The notes under the pieces: generated by a model | Told to the model about the DNA's origin: nothing | Database searches by the model: none | What the model saw: only the letters and a program-made list of their open reading frames with translations | NCBI GenBank assembly: GCA_016841205.1 | Contig: JAENZP010000018.1 | Location: 1-57,510, forward strand | From: Desulfoscipio geothermicus | GTDB taxonomy: Bacteria > Bacillota > Desulfotomaculia > Desulfotomaculales > Desulfallaceae | DNA: 57,510 nucleotides | Direction: 5' to 3' | Shown: one piece after another, positions 24,789 to 33,626 of the stretch | How positions within the stretch are numbered: the first letter of the stretch is position 1 | How the letters are laid out: each line of letters starts with the position of its first letter | Program-made: the position numbers and the translations under genes

Positions 24789-26573
24789 GTGGTTGCTAAG
24801 GGTGATTTATTTGACATCAATATGGAAGAGTATAAGCGTTTAATTCAAGTGCCCCTGGGCAAAGCACAAGCCGATAAATTCATAACCAACGCTAAAATAA
24901 TTAATGTTTATACCGGAAAAATACAGTCCGGGCTTAATGTGGCTATCAAGGGCAGTCGAATTGCTTATGTGGGTACATCAAATAATATGGTGGGTGAGGC
25001 TACAGAAGTTATAGACGCCACAGGTTTGTTTTTGGCACCGGGCTATATTGGCCCTCACGAACACACCGATTTTGGCGCTAACCCAATAGCTTTGGCAAAT
25101 GAAATATTACCTCATGGCACAACGGCAATTTTGACGGACACCACGTCAATAACGGGTGCCTTGAGGGCGAAGGGTGTTCAGGGCATGATGGATATGACTG
25201 AACATTTGCCATTGAAATTTTTTTATTGTGTTTGTGCATCCAATCCCATTCTACCCGAAGTAGAGGGTGAAGAATGCCTTACTATGGAGGAGTTCACCAG
25301 TTTTCTTAAGCATCCCAGGGTAATTACAGTGAGTGAGATAGTGGCCTGGGTAAGGGCACTGGACCTTGACGAAGCTTTGTTAAGTAGGCTGGAGTACGCT
25401 CATAGTATCAATAAGCGCATTGAAGGCCACGGGGCAGGCTGCTCGCCGGATACACTAAATGCATTGGTAAATGTTGGTATAACATCCTGTCATGAAGCCA
25501 TTACCGCTGAAGAGGTACATCTGCGGGTTAGTCTCGGCCTGCACGCTATGCTTAGGCATGGGTCTATTCTTAGCGATATGGAAACCCTCTCGCGTGTAAC
25601 CACCCAGGATCCGGAATTTGATACCAGGTGGTTGATGATGACCCCGGACTGGTTTAGTGCGAGTGATATACTAACCAAGGGGTACATGAAATCCCTAGTT
25701 GAAGATGCCATTAAGTACGGTGTTCCTCCGGTAACGGCGATCCAAATGGCCACTATCAATGCTGCCCAGTACATAGGGGTAGATCGGATAATCGGGGGGA
25801 TTGGGCCATCACGGTTTGCTGATATTTTATTTTTGGAAAGCCCATCTTTGCCTGATCCGGTAAAAGTTATGGTTAATGGTGAGATAATAGCGGAGAATGG
25901 CAAGCTACTCCAAAAATTACCCTTAAATTTACCGCATCTTACTATTGAAGACTGGCGCCCCGGGAGGGTACCTATCTTTAAGGCTACTGCGGAGCACTTT
26001 GCTGTTAAAGCGACCGCAGCTGATGGAGAATATGAGCGGGTTCCGGTGGCTAAAATTGTCAATCGCACTATTACTAAGTTGGATTACGCCAATCTACCGG
26101 TCAAATCCGGCCAGTTAACCGTTGATGGTGAGGATATGCTAAAAATTAGCATGTTGCATATAAGTAGAAACAGGCTTGTCTCAGCCTTTATAAAAGGTTA
26201 TGGAGCTTCCATTGGCGGCCTGGCCACCAGCACTGCTCATGACCATCATGCACCATTTGTAATTGGCAATAACGATGCTGATATGGCACTAGCCTTTAAC
26301 AGGATGATAGAAATAGGCGGAGGGCTTGTCCTTGTGGATGGTGGTGAAATCAAGGCGGAATGCCCAATGGTGATCGGAGGAATTATGTCCGACCAGGACG
26401 TAGCCAGTTTGGATAGACAATTTAAGGTGATTGAACAGTATCTGATGGATAAGGGCTGCCGCTCCGGTTCAATAATAACGTTGGATTTCATGTCCCATAC
26501 CGGGGTTCCTTTTGTCAGAATGACTCCCTCGGGACTTTATGATGTGCGCAGTAAGAAGCTATTGTTCTCATAA
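24789..26573 (+). CDS. divergent adenine-deaminase-like amidohydrolase (594 aa)
   Basis: The whole length matches adenine deaminase architecture: the ITNAKIINVYTG start, the metal-site strand APGYIGPHEHTD, PHGTTAILTDTT, the QMATINAAQYIG segment and an Ade-type C-terminal domain ending in MSHTGVPFVRMT. Key residues differ from the canonical enzyme: PHEHTD replaces DxHxHIES, and MTPDWF replaces the TDDR segment with the catalytic Asp. The substrate may therefore not be adenine. It sits between bamQ and the second bamR, each closed by similar terminators. I use the GTG at 24789 (AGGTGA 6 nt upstream); ATG at 24822 is an alternative. Confidence 0.75.
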   Translation: MVAKGDLFDINMEEYKRLIQVPLGKAQADKFITNAKIINVYTGKIQSGLNVAIKGSRIAYVGTSNNMVGEATEVIDATGLFLAPGYIGPHEHTDFGANPIALANEILPHGTTAILTDTTSITGALRAKGVQGMMDMTEHLPLKFFYCVCASNPILPEVEGEECLTMEEFTSFLKHPRVITVSEIVAWVRALDLDEALLSRLEYAHSINKRIEGHGAGCSPDTLNALVNVGITSCHEAITAEEVHLRVSLGLHAMLRHGSILSDMETLSRVTTQDPEFDTRWLMMTPDWFSASDILTKGYMKSLVEDAIKYGVPPVTAIQMATINAAQYIGVDRIIGGIGPSRFADILFLESPSLPDPVKVMVNGEIIAENGKLLQKLPLNLPHLTIEDWRPGRVPIFKATAEHFAVKATAADGEYERVPVAKIVNRTITKLDYANLPVKSGQLTVDGEDMLKISMLHISRNRLVSAFIKGYGASIGGLATSTAHDHHAPFVIGNNDADMALAFNRMIEIGGGLVLVDGGEIKAECPMVIGGIMSDQDVASLDRQFKVIEQYLMDKGCRSGSIITLDFMSHTGVPFVRMTPSGLYDVRSKKLLFS

Positions 26574-26663
26574 TCTAAGGGTGGTTAGTCTTTCCGAATT
26601 TTTAAGGTATACAAATTACTAAACCAATGTTATAAATCAATCCTGAACATGGGGGTATATCTT

Positions 26664-27428
26664 ATGAGTTTTAATTTTATTAAGGTGAATAATACGGACG
26701 GATTAATTTCCATAACCCTAAACAAACCGCCACTTAATGTTCTGACAATTCCTATGCTGCAAGAAATATCCGACGCATTTGCCTGGGCCAAGCAGGAAAC
26801 AGGTAAACTTATTCTCTTAAATGCGGAAGGGAAAGCTTTTTCGGCTGGTGTAGACGTTGCTGATCACACTGCTGATAAAGTAAAAAAAATGATTGAGGTT
26901 CTGGATAGTCTCTTCATTAACATGTATGAAAATGACAAACCTATCGTGGCGGCCGTTAATGGCGTAGCTCTAGGTGGCGGCTATGAACTGGTGCTCTCCT
27001 GTGATATGGTCGTAGCTTCGGAAAAAGCCAAGTTTGGGCAGCCGGAAATAGCTGTCGGCGTATTTCCGCCCATCGCTTCCCTCGCATTTCCCCAATTAAC
27101 CTCTATTTACCATGCTATGGAAGTAGTTTTGGGAGGCGAGGTCTTCGATGCTGCCAAGGCCGATAAGTTGGGGCTGGTGAATGCTGTTTTACCTGTTGAT
27201 TCCTTTGATGAAGGCGTGCAGCAATTTTTACAAAAGTTTATGGCTATGAGCCCAGTAGTGCTTGCATACACCAAAAAGGCCGTGAAGGCCGGTCTGAATA
27301 ATGGCTTTGTCGATGGGCTAAAGTCTATTGATGATATTTATCTTAATGAATTAATGCCAACTGCGGATGCCTTGGAAGGGCTAAAAGCTTTTATGGAAAA
27401 GCGTCAACCAGTATGGCAGGGTAAATAA
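26664..27428 (+). CDS. bamR: cyclohexa-1,5-diene-1-carbonyl-CoA hydratase (254 aa), copy 2
   Basis: This is a paralogue of the protein at 22693, same length and closely similar throughout (for example identical AFSAGVDVADHT, MVVASEKAK and LNELMPTADA). It presumably hydrates a cyclic dienoyl-CoA, possibly from a substituted benzoyl-CoA. The ATG at 26664 matches the start of copy 1; the frame is open 15 nt further up. It has its own leader and its own terminator. Confidence 0.88.
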   Translation: MSFNFIKVNNTDGLISITLNKPPLNVLTIPMLQEISDAFAWAKQETGKLILLNAEGKAFSAGVDVADHTADKVKKMIEVLDSLFINMYENDKPIVAAVNGVALGGGYELVLSCDMVVASEKAKFGQPEIAVGVFPPIASLAFPQLTSIYHAMEVVLGGEVFDAAKADKLGLVNAVLPVDSFDEGVQQFLQKFMAMSPVVLAYTKKAVKAGLNNGFVDGLKSIDDIYLNELMPTADALEGLKAFMEKRQPVWQGK

Positions 27429-27462
27429 AATTATTAATATAAGGTATTAATATAAGGAAGCG

Positions 27463-27501
27463 GGCCCCCTATGTTAATCATAACGGGGGCCTGTTTATTT
27501 T
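27463..27501 (+). terminator. terminator after the second bamR
   Basis: GGCCCCC (27463-27469) pairs with GGGGGCC (27485-27491), followed by TGTTTATTTT. It resembles the bamQ terminator at 24690. Confidence 0.75.
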
Positions 27502-27661
27502 AAGCAGTTTATTAATAGTGGTATTGCTACGAACAACTGGAGAACAGGCAGGTTGACCGGTGGATATAAAGGATTATTCAAGGTCCTAATTAGGCTTGGG
27601 AATTTTGGAGCTTGGCCCGAACTGAGGAAGTAAGATTATCGGTCTGCTGTAAAGTGATTAG

Positions 27662-28408
27662 ATGAGCAAGTGGCTGTTGAATAAAAGGTATGAGATTAGT
27701 ATAGTAACTGTTGACAATAAAAAAATAAATGGTATTTTAAGAGAATATATTAAAAAATTAATGGATAGTTGGGGAATGTCTATGAATGAATACCAGATTA
27801 GTCAAAAACTAAGCAATAGTAAGCCAGATTTAATGAACAAAGATCATTACTTGGTATCGGAGGTATTACTGCCGCTTGTAGAGGGCACCGGCGGTCTGGA
27901 GCTATTGTTTGAGGTGCGCTCTATGGAACTGAACAGGCAGCCTGGAGAAATTTGTTTTCCCGGGGGACATGTCGAGGAAGACGAGCTTAGACGGCCGGGT
28001 TCCGCTGCACTTAGGGAGGCTATGGAGGAACTGGGACTGTCCACTAATGATATAGTGTCCATTGGTGCGCTGGACCGGTTAATTACTCCTATGGGCATGC
28101 TGGTATACCCCTTTGTAGGGAGGATATTGTCCCCTGGGAATATTGTTCCCAACCGGGCTGAAGTGGAAAAAATTTTTACGGTGCCATTATCCTTTCTGCG
28201 GAACTATCCTCCGCAAGTAAGTTGCGTAGAGGTAGCTACTCGCTATGGCCATAATTTTCCTTTAGGCCGGATTCCGGAAAAATACAGGGGTGGCTGGACT
28301 AAACGATGGTCTTTCCCCACTTATATTTACGAATATAAAAATTATTTTATTTTCGGTTTGACGGCTATTATTTTACATCATTTTTTATGTATTATCGAGG
28401 AAAGTTAA
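27662..28408 (+). CDS. Nudix hydrolase, CoA pyrophosphatase type (248 aa)
   Basis: A Nudix box is visible (GGHVEEDE, then REAMEELGL), preceded by the PGEICFPGG motif typical of NudL/CoA diphosphatases, which split CoA and acyl-CoAs into 4'-phosphopantetheine and ADP. About 60 extra N-terminal residues precede the domain and the ribosome site of the ATG at 27662 is weak, so the true start may be later (ATG at 27761). Its place beside CoA-thioester pathway genes suggests a role in CoA turnover; this is inference. Confidence 0.82.
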   Translation: MSKWLLNKRYEISIVTVDNKKINGILREYIKKLMDSWGMSMNEYQISQKLSNSKPDLMNKDHYLVSEVLLPLVEGTGGLELLFEVRSMELNRQPGEICFPGGHVEEDELRRPGSAALREAMEELGLSTNDIVSIGALDRLITPMGMLVYPFVGRILSPGNIVPNRAEVEKIFTVPLSFLRNYPPQVSCVEVATRYGHNFPLGRIPEKYRGGWTKRWSFPTYIYEYKNYFIFGLTAIILHHFLCIIEES

Positions 28409-28634
28409 CAAGATTGACAAAGCCATACTCAGATGGGCTATCTTAAATTCACGACCGTAATTTATACTTATTCAGTAGGGTTACCTGGCCTATTTCCACG
28501 TCTATGGCCTTATAAAATCATTCAGTAAGCCATTGGCAGTTTCACAGGAAGTACCAATGAGTTAGCCAGGTCCTAATTGGTGAGTGAAATGTCAATCACG
28601 ATTAGTTGATTTTGAGCTATGCTGTTACGGGTAT

Positions 28635-28663
28635 GAAAAAAGCCGGAACTTTTATCCGGCTTT
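28635..28663 (-). terminator. terminator of the 28652-28927 gene
   Basis: AAAGCCGGA and TCCGGCTTT form a 9-bp stem between about 28638 and 28663. On the minus strand it ends in a T-run (A-run at 28635-28640). The stop codon of the gene lies inside the hairpin. Confidence 0.8.
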
Positions 28664-28927
28664 AACCAGGTCAACAAATTCGTTGCCCAAATTGGTAGCA
28701 CTGCAAATTTTGCTTTTCCCCTCAGTAAATATTTCGACCAGGCCAAGGGCATATAGCTGCATAATAATATGATCTAGGACAGCCCTTTTGACACGGGCCG
28801 TTAGTGAAAGATCCTCTTTATTCATATTACCCTGTTCCAGCAGTGTCTGCAACACCCTCTCCGCTTCCTCGGGCAGTCTTTCATTGGCTTTACATAAAAA
28901 TTCGGCAAGGCTGGTTGTAGATAGCAT
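28652..28927 (-). CDS. small hypothetical protein, possibly winged-helix (91 aa)
   Basis: I do not recognise a named family. The predicted helical pattern (VLQTLLEQGNMNKEDLSLTA, later a segment ending LYALGLVEIF) suggests a winged-helix-like fold. There are no Cys motifs or membrane segments. It has a clear AGGAGG and its own terminator, so it is a real single gene. Confidence 0.7.
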   Translation of the reverse strand: MLSTTSLAEFLCKANERLPEEAERVLQTLLEQGNMNKEDLSLTARVKRAVLDHIIMQLYALGLVEIFTEGKSKICSATNLGNEFVDLVKAG

Positions 28928-29001
28928 TTTATTCCTTAACCTCCTGTTTAACTAGTTTTATTTAGATATAGTATGTGCACTTTTTGCTTGATTAATAAGT
29001 C

Positions 29002-29028
29002 AAAAAAACCCGGTTCAAAACGACCGGG
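29002..29028 (-). terminator. minus-strand terminator, downstream of the AcuA-like gene
   Basis: CCCGGT (29009-29014) pairs with ACCGGG (29023-29028), and the minus strand continues in seven T. It lies about 210 nt after the acetyltransferase stop. The rest of the 28928-29238 gap shows nothing recognisable. Confidence 0.6.
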
Positions 29029-29238
29029 CCGTGTTTGTTAAATCCCCTTTGTTTGAGGAAATCGTAAATTAAATAATTAAAGCATACGCAATGAAGCGCG
29101 TAACAGTTTATTTGATTATGTAAAATGTTCAAAAAATGGTAATGATTTAGCATGAGTTGTAGGGCTATGGTTCATGGATATTATAATGGACAAAATAAGC
29201 ATCACTTAATAAGCCTGAGATAAAATCTTCGTGAACTT

Positions 29239-29844
29239 TTATATCAAGATAGAATTCTGGTATGTTAACTCATCAAACATCTCTACATGGCTTTTACCTA
29301 CATTCTTACCTATGCGTACCATCAACATGTTGGCGGAATGCTCCAGTATTTCAGGGTCATCTGTGTGCCGCCGCTTAAAGCCTACCGATCCGTAAATGCG
29401 CTTAATCATATTCTGGTATTCCCACACGCCCAGTCCGCTTGTTCTCAGATTCCAATGCCAATAAAATTCAGTGCTAATTAGAATATATTCATCCAATACG
29501 GGATTTTTAAACGCTTCTTGTAAAAGCTCTTTTGCAATCCCCTTTTGCTGCCAATCCCGGCTGATCTCAATCGCACCTAATTCCAGAACGCGGGGATGCC
29601 TGACCCAACGGCTGTACTTGTTAGGATAGTGAAATAATACATAGCCAATTATTTCCGGACCAGATCGAGCAATATACACTAATCCTTCGGGATGGTTGGC
29701 TACTAGACCTAGGGCCTCCTTTTGACGCTTAGGATGTCTGAAGTTGTTTAATGCCCGGTTAATTTCCAATGAGTCCAGATACTCCGAGGAAACCGGCCCT
29801 TCAAATATTACCGGTCCTTTGTTTGTAATTATTTCTTTAGCCAT
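29239..29844 (-). CDS. acuA: AcuA-like GNAT acetyltransferase (201 aa)
   Basis: The sequence follows the AcuA pattern: FEGPVSSEYL near the start, LELGAIEISRDWQQKGIAKELL (GNAT acetyl-CoA loop), TEFYWHWNLRTSGLGVWEY and the NMLMVRIGKNV tail. AcuA acetylates a lysine of AMP-forming acetyl-CoA synthetase and switches it off. Here it could control acyl- or aryl-CoA ligases; no target or deacetylase gene is in the window. ATG at 29844 chosen, with GGTGG upstream. Confidence 0.82.
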   Translation of the reverse strand: MAKEIITNKGPVIFEGPVSSEYLDSLEINRALNNFRHPKRQKEALGLVANHPEGLVYIARSGPEIIGYVLFHYPNKYSRWVRHPRVLELGAIEISRDWQQKGIAKELLQEAFKNPVLDEYILISTEFYWHWNLRTSGLGVWEYQNMIKRIYGSVGFKRRHTDDPEILEHSANMLMVRIGKNVGKSHVEMFDELTYQNSILI

Positions 29845-30142
29845 AGACACCACCGCTTTTCGATTAATTTCTAAAATGTGCCTGACCTGATAAGTTAATG
29901 CTGTTTATCATTATCAAACGTATAATATTTAATAACAAGGTTTGTTGTCAAGAGCCATTGTAGAAAATATTCTGAATTAAATTCAAAAATCCTGCTCGCT
30001 CGTTAATTATTTTTTTAATAAAATGAATTTTAAATAATCACTTTCAATGATTAAACAGCAGTAGTGTTGATTGTTTTGAATCCTGCCACCAGCATGTGGT
30101 ATGATATATAAAATATGCCGAGTTATGCAAGGGGGTTTTTAG

Positions 30143-30667
30143 TTGTCCAGTATTATGCAGACGGTTGCTGAGCTTATGGCGGTGGCCGCCAGGACGGCTC
30201 CCAAGGGTTCGGGACAGGACTATTTGGATATTGATGTGCTGGCAGGTGATGATCTGCGCCGTTTGGCCGATGAGATGGACAAGTTCGGTCAGGAAACCGG
30301 CAAGATAAATTTTGACCGGGATGCGGAAAACATTCGTCATTCTGATGCCGTATTATTTGTGTCTTTGCGAGAAAATCAGCCGCTGGGTCTTAATTGCGGT
30401 GCCTGTGGGCAGGATAAATGCACTAAATTGGACAGCAGGCAAGGGCCGGAATTTGAAGGGCCGCTTTGTGCCTGGCGGGTAATGGACTTGGGTATTGCCA
30501 TTGGCTCTGCGGCAAAAACAGCGGGCCTATTAAATGCAGATAACCGGGTAATGTATCGCCCGGCTGCAGTGGCTAGAAAGATGGGTCTGGTCAATGGTGC
30601 CCTTGTCTGTGCCATTCCCATATCTGCCACAGGTAAAAATTTTTATTTTGATAGGCCGGTAAAATAA
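30143..30667 (+). CDS. DUF2148 ferredoxin-domain protein (174 aa)
   Basis: A Cys-rich segment CGACGQDKC plus a later Cys (GPLCAW) resembles the DUF2148/ferredoxin domain seen in many anaerobes. The product is a small soluble protein of unknown role. TTG start with AAGGGGG upstream. The IPP isomerase gene follows after 18 nt, so they probably share a transcript. Confidence 0.75.
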   Translation: MSSIMQTVAELMAVAARTAPKGSGQDYLDIDVLAGDDLRRLADEMDKFGQETGKINFDRDAENIRHSDAVLFVSLRENQPLGLNCGACGQDKCTKLDSRQGPEFEGPLCAWRVMDLGIAIGSAAKTAGLLNADNRVMYRPAAVARKMGLVNGALVCAIPISATGKNFYFDRPVK

Positions 30668-30685
30668 CTGGGGGGGCGTAAGGCT

Positions 30686-31735
30686 ATTATCAGAAAAAAG
30701 CGAAAGCTTGAACATGTTAAATACGCCGTAGAACTGCCTGAGGTATTGGGCCAATCCGGTTTTGCCGACCTTAAGCTGGTGCATAATGCATTGCCAGAAC
30801 TTAATTGGGATAAGCTGGATACTTCCTGTAGCTTTATGGGTAAAATATTACATGCGCCGCTGATGATAAATGCCATTACCGGCGGGCATGCCGATGTGCT
30901 GGTAATCAATCGGGAGCTGGCCAAAGCGGCTGCTGCCACGGGAATTGGCATGGCAGTGGGTTCGCAGCGGGCAGCGCTGGATGACCCGGCGGTGCGAGAA
31001 ACGTTTACTGTCGCCAGGGAAGAAAATCCACGGGGGCTGTTACTGGCTAACCTTAGCGCTTTTTGTACTCTGGAAGACGCGCAGGAAGCTGTTAAAATGA
31101 TTGGTGCCGACGGTATCCAGCTTTACCTTAATGTAAGCCAAGAACTGGTTATGTACGAGGGAGAAGCTAATTTCAGCGGTGGCCTGGATAATATTAGACA
31201 GCTTGCGCTTAAATTACCGGTGCCGGTGCTGGTCAAAGAAGTGGGCTGTGGCATGGCGATGGAGACCGTAACGGCCCTTGTTAACGCTGGAGTATGTTAT
31301 CTAGACATCGGTGGCTATGGCGGCACTAACTTTGCCGCCATAGAAGGAAAACGCCGTGGTAAAAACGGCGCACCTTTGGACAAATGGGGTATTCCTACTG
31401 CGATCAGTTTGCTGGAAGCGCTAAATGTCGATCAAAGGATTTCTGTGGTTGCCTCGGGGGGGGTGCGTACGGCCGAAGACGCAGCCAAGGCGCTGGCTGC
31501 CGGGGCTTCACTAGTGGCTATAGCGGGACCTTTTTTACGGGTTTTAAAGAAACAGGGACTAGATGGGCTCATAAAATTCATCAATGAATTAACAACGGGT
31601 CTTAGACGGGTTATGATGCTTACAGGAGCGCAGCATCCGGCCGATCTGGCCCAAAAGCCCCTGGTGATTACCGGGTTTGTTGCAGAATGGCTTAAACGCC
31701 GGGGTATAGATATTGATTGTTATGCAAGGCGATAA
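30686..31735 (+). CDS. fni: type 2 isopentenyl-diphosphate isomerase (349 aa), apparent AUU start
   Basis: This is the FMN-dependent IDI-2: it interconverts IPP and DMAPP. Motifs include the VHNALPEL segment, MINAITGGH, GIGMAVGSQRAA, QLYLNVSQE and the VASGGVRTAEDAAKALAAGA phosphate loop. The conserved N-terminus (RKKRKLEHVKYAVEL) is in frame but lies before the first ATG, GTG or TTG (TTG 30746). The frame is closed by the TAA of the preceding gene at 30665-30667. The ATT at 30686 is 9 nt behind GGGGGGG, so it is the best start. Without this part the enzyme would lose about 20 conserved residues. Confidence 0.85.
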   Translation: MIRKKRKLEHVKYAVELPEVLGQSGFADLKLVHNALPELNWDKLDTSCSFMGKILHAPLMINAITGGHADVLVINRELAKAAAATGIGMAVGSQRAALDDPAVRETFTVAREENPRGLLLANLSAFCTLEDAQEAVKMIGADGIQLYLNVSQELVMYEGEANFSGGLDNIRQLALKLPVPVLVKEVGCGMAMETVTALVNAGVCYLDIGGYGGTNFAAIEGKRRGKNGAPLDKWGIPTAISLLEALNVDQRISVVASGGVRTAEDAAKALAAGASLVAIAGPFLRVLKKQGLDGLIKFINELTTGLRRVMMLTGAQHPADLAQKPLVITGFVAEWLKRRGIDIDCYARR

Positions 31736-32281
31736 TTAGAATTGCCTGGGCTTGCAGATAATTTCTTTGACTTTGGTGTCAAAGAAATGGTTGGAATGGG
31801 CAGGTGTAATGACTACAGCGGTATCGGCACCTTTGGCCGATCCGCCGATGGCTACTATCTCTTCCCCAAAAGGAATAAGTCCGGCATCCAGGGCCATACC
31901 GCTGATTTCTACACATACCTTTACTCCCTGTCCCAGCATGCGTAGGGTTTGAGCCATGATTTCGGCAGGGTAAACGCCACCGAATTGGTTGCGGATAGCC
32001 CGGTCTACTCCGGCCAGCAGGTGGGTGGTAAATAATACCCGGATATCTTTTTGATTAAGCTCGGCCATAGTCTCTTCGCTCATACTCCTGCTGCCGGGGT
32101 CTTTAAAACCCACATGGTAGCTAACACATACCACCCGGTGGCCACAGTCAATTAGCTTGCGGGCTGTATCCCCACTGCTGGAGGCCACCACAATATATTG
32201 GATATTTAGTTCGGCAGCCCGGTCCAGTGCGGCTTTAATTGTTGCATCTGTGTTATCGGGACCTTTTTTTTCCCAATACAT
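31736..32281 (-). CDS. stand-alone pyruvate-kinase C-terminal-like protein (181 aa)
   Basis: The sequence matches the PK alpha/beta-domain family without the catalytic barrel (YIVVASSSGDTARKL near the start, later FGEEIVAIGGSAKGADTAVVI). Its function is not known; regulatory ligand binding is a guess. The stop codon abuts the stop of the convergent IPP isomerase gene with no gap. Confidence 0.78.
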   Translation of the reverse strand: MYWEKKGPDNTDATIKAALDRAAELNIQYIVVASSSGDTARKLIDCGHRVVCVSYHVGFKDPGSRSMSEETMAELNQKDIRVLFTTHLLAGVDRAIRNQFGGVYPAEIMAQTLRMLGQGVKVCVEISGMALDAGLIPFGEEIVAIGGSAKGADTAVVITPAHSNHFFDTKVKEIICKPRQF

Positions 32282-32391
32282 AAAAACCCTCCTGGTATTT
32301 TTCTTCCATTTTAGTCCAAGATTATTAATTTGGCAAGGATACTGGAACAGGGCAGCTGATATTATTCAATAAAATATGCTATGATGAATAT

Positions 32392-32413
32392 AAAAAAAGG
32401 CCTAAAGGCCTTT
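32392..32413 (-). terminator. terminator of tRNA-Ala
   Basis: AAAGGCC (32396-32402) pairs with GGCCTTT (32407-32413) around TAAA. On the minus strand a T-run follows. Confidence 0.8.
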
Positions 32414-32414
32414 T

Positions 32415-32489
32415 TGGTGGACGAGAGGGGATTCGAACCCCCGACCCCTGCGTTGCGAACGCAATGCTCTCCCGCTGAGCTACACGCCC
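32415..32489 (-). tRNA. tRNA-Ala (anticodon CGC)
   Basis: A full cloverleaf can be drawn on the minus strand: 7-bp acceptor, D arm, anticodon loop TTCGCAA, T arm with TTCGAAT loop and an encoded CCA. The G3-U70 pair, the identity element for alanine, is present. One oddity is a T-T mismatch at the sixth acceptor pair. Confidence 0.9.
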
Positions 32490-32514
32490 ATATATAGTTT
32501 TATGAACAAAAATT

Positions 32515-32543
32515 ATAATAACATAAAACCTATTTACAATCAA
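32515..32543 (-). promoter_or_regulatory. sigma-A promoter of tRNA-Ala
   Basis: On the minus strand TTGATT (32538-32543) and TATTAT (32515-32520) are separated by 17 bp, just upstream of the tRNA. Confidence 0.6.
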
Positions 32544-32613
32544 GGGGTAACACTTAACCATAATGCAGCCAATCCGTCGGTTAAATTGTTATGGGTTAGG
32601 GTATAAAACGTTT

Positions 32614-33471
32614 TTATATTGATCCGTTGGTTTGGTACCGATATACCAGTTCAGAAAGATGCCGGATAACTTCTCGTGCTTCACCGTAACCAGGTGTATC
32701 TTTGCTTGTAACGATCAATATATAGGGTTTTTTCGGGTGAGCAACATAAGCGGCATCGTTATATGTGTTAGTCGGGGGCCAGGTGCCTATTTTATTGGCT
32801 ACTTGAATCTCCGGCGGCAGGGGCGCGGGAATACGATCTTTTAGCTTATTGTCAAAGAGATTTCTAAGCAGCTTTTCTCCTGCCGGCTGCTCGGCAAAAT
32901 GCAGCACTTCTTGCATATATAAAGCTAAGTCATAAGGGCAGGTAATATTTTGCTCATTATCCACCACCCGACCACCCAGGGAACGCATATATCCCTTTAC
33001 GTTTTTCTTGCCCAGGCGGTCCAGTAATATATTGGTGGCTACATTATCGCTGTACAATATAGAGTAGTCGGCCAGTTGGGCTATAGTATAGCTGCTCCCT
33101 GGTGATTGGTTCTTTAATATGCCGGTGCCTCCTTCCATGTGCTTGTCTGTGAAGATCAGCTGCTCCGTAAGGTCTATTTGGTTGTGCTCAGCCGCACGGT
33201 AAAGGTACAGGTTCATAGGCACTTTAAATGTGCTGGCGGCATAGAAGGCCACATTGGAGTTATAGCCAAATTCCTGGCCGGATTGTATATCAATAAAGTA
33301 AAGTCCGTAAACACCCGGTTGACCATCTAAGTAGGCGGTGATTTGTCTTTGCAGTGCTGAATAATTAGGGGTTGACTGAATAGTTTTCTTTAACGGTTCA
33401 CTAATACCTGCAGCGCTGGATAATAAAAAAACCGCTAACAATGCGTAGAAAATAACTTTTTTCAAGCGCAT
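32614..33471 (-). CDS. class A beta-lactamase-like serine hydrolase, exported (285 aa)
   Basis: A signal peptide or anchor (VIFYALLAVFLLSSAAG) is followed by the three active-site elements of the penicillin-binding fold: STFK (S-x-x-K), SDN and KIGT (K-T-G type). It may be a true beta-lactamase or a peptidoglycan-related hydrolase; the variant KIGT leaves this open. AGGAGG precedes the ATG. Confidence 0.82.
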   Translation of the reverse strand: MRLKKVIFYALLAVFLLSSAAGISEPLKKTIQSTPNYSALQRQITAYLDGQPGVYGLYFIDIQSGQEFGYNSNVAFYAASTFKVPMNLYLYRAAEHNQIDLTEQLIFTDKHMEGGTGILKNQSPGSSYTIAQLADYSILYSDNVATNILLDRLGKKNVKGYMRSLGGRVVDNEQNITCPYDLALYMQEVLHFAEQPAGEKLLRNLFDNKLKDRIPAPLPPEIQVANKIGTWPPTNTYNDAAYVAHPKKPYILIVTSKDTPGYGEAREVIRHLSELVYRYQTNGSI

Positions 33472-33626
33472 TTAAGACCTCCTGGGATTAGTGTTGGTAT
33501 AATATAAATAAATTACCACATAATGTAAAATATGTCCAGCTGCTAAATTGTCATAGAGCGGTAAGTTCTTGGATATCAAAGACTGGGGTCCTTAAAAACT
33601 TATACGATAAAGCATGGTGCTAATAG

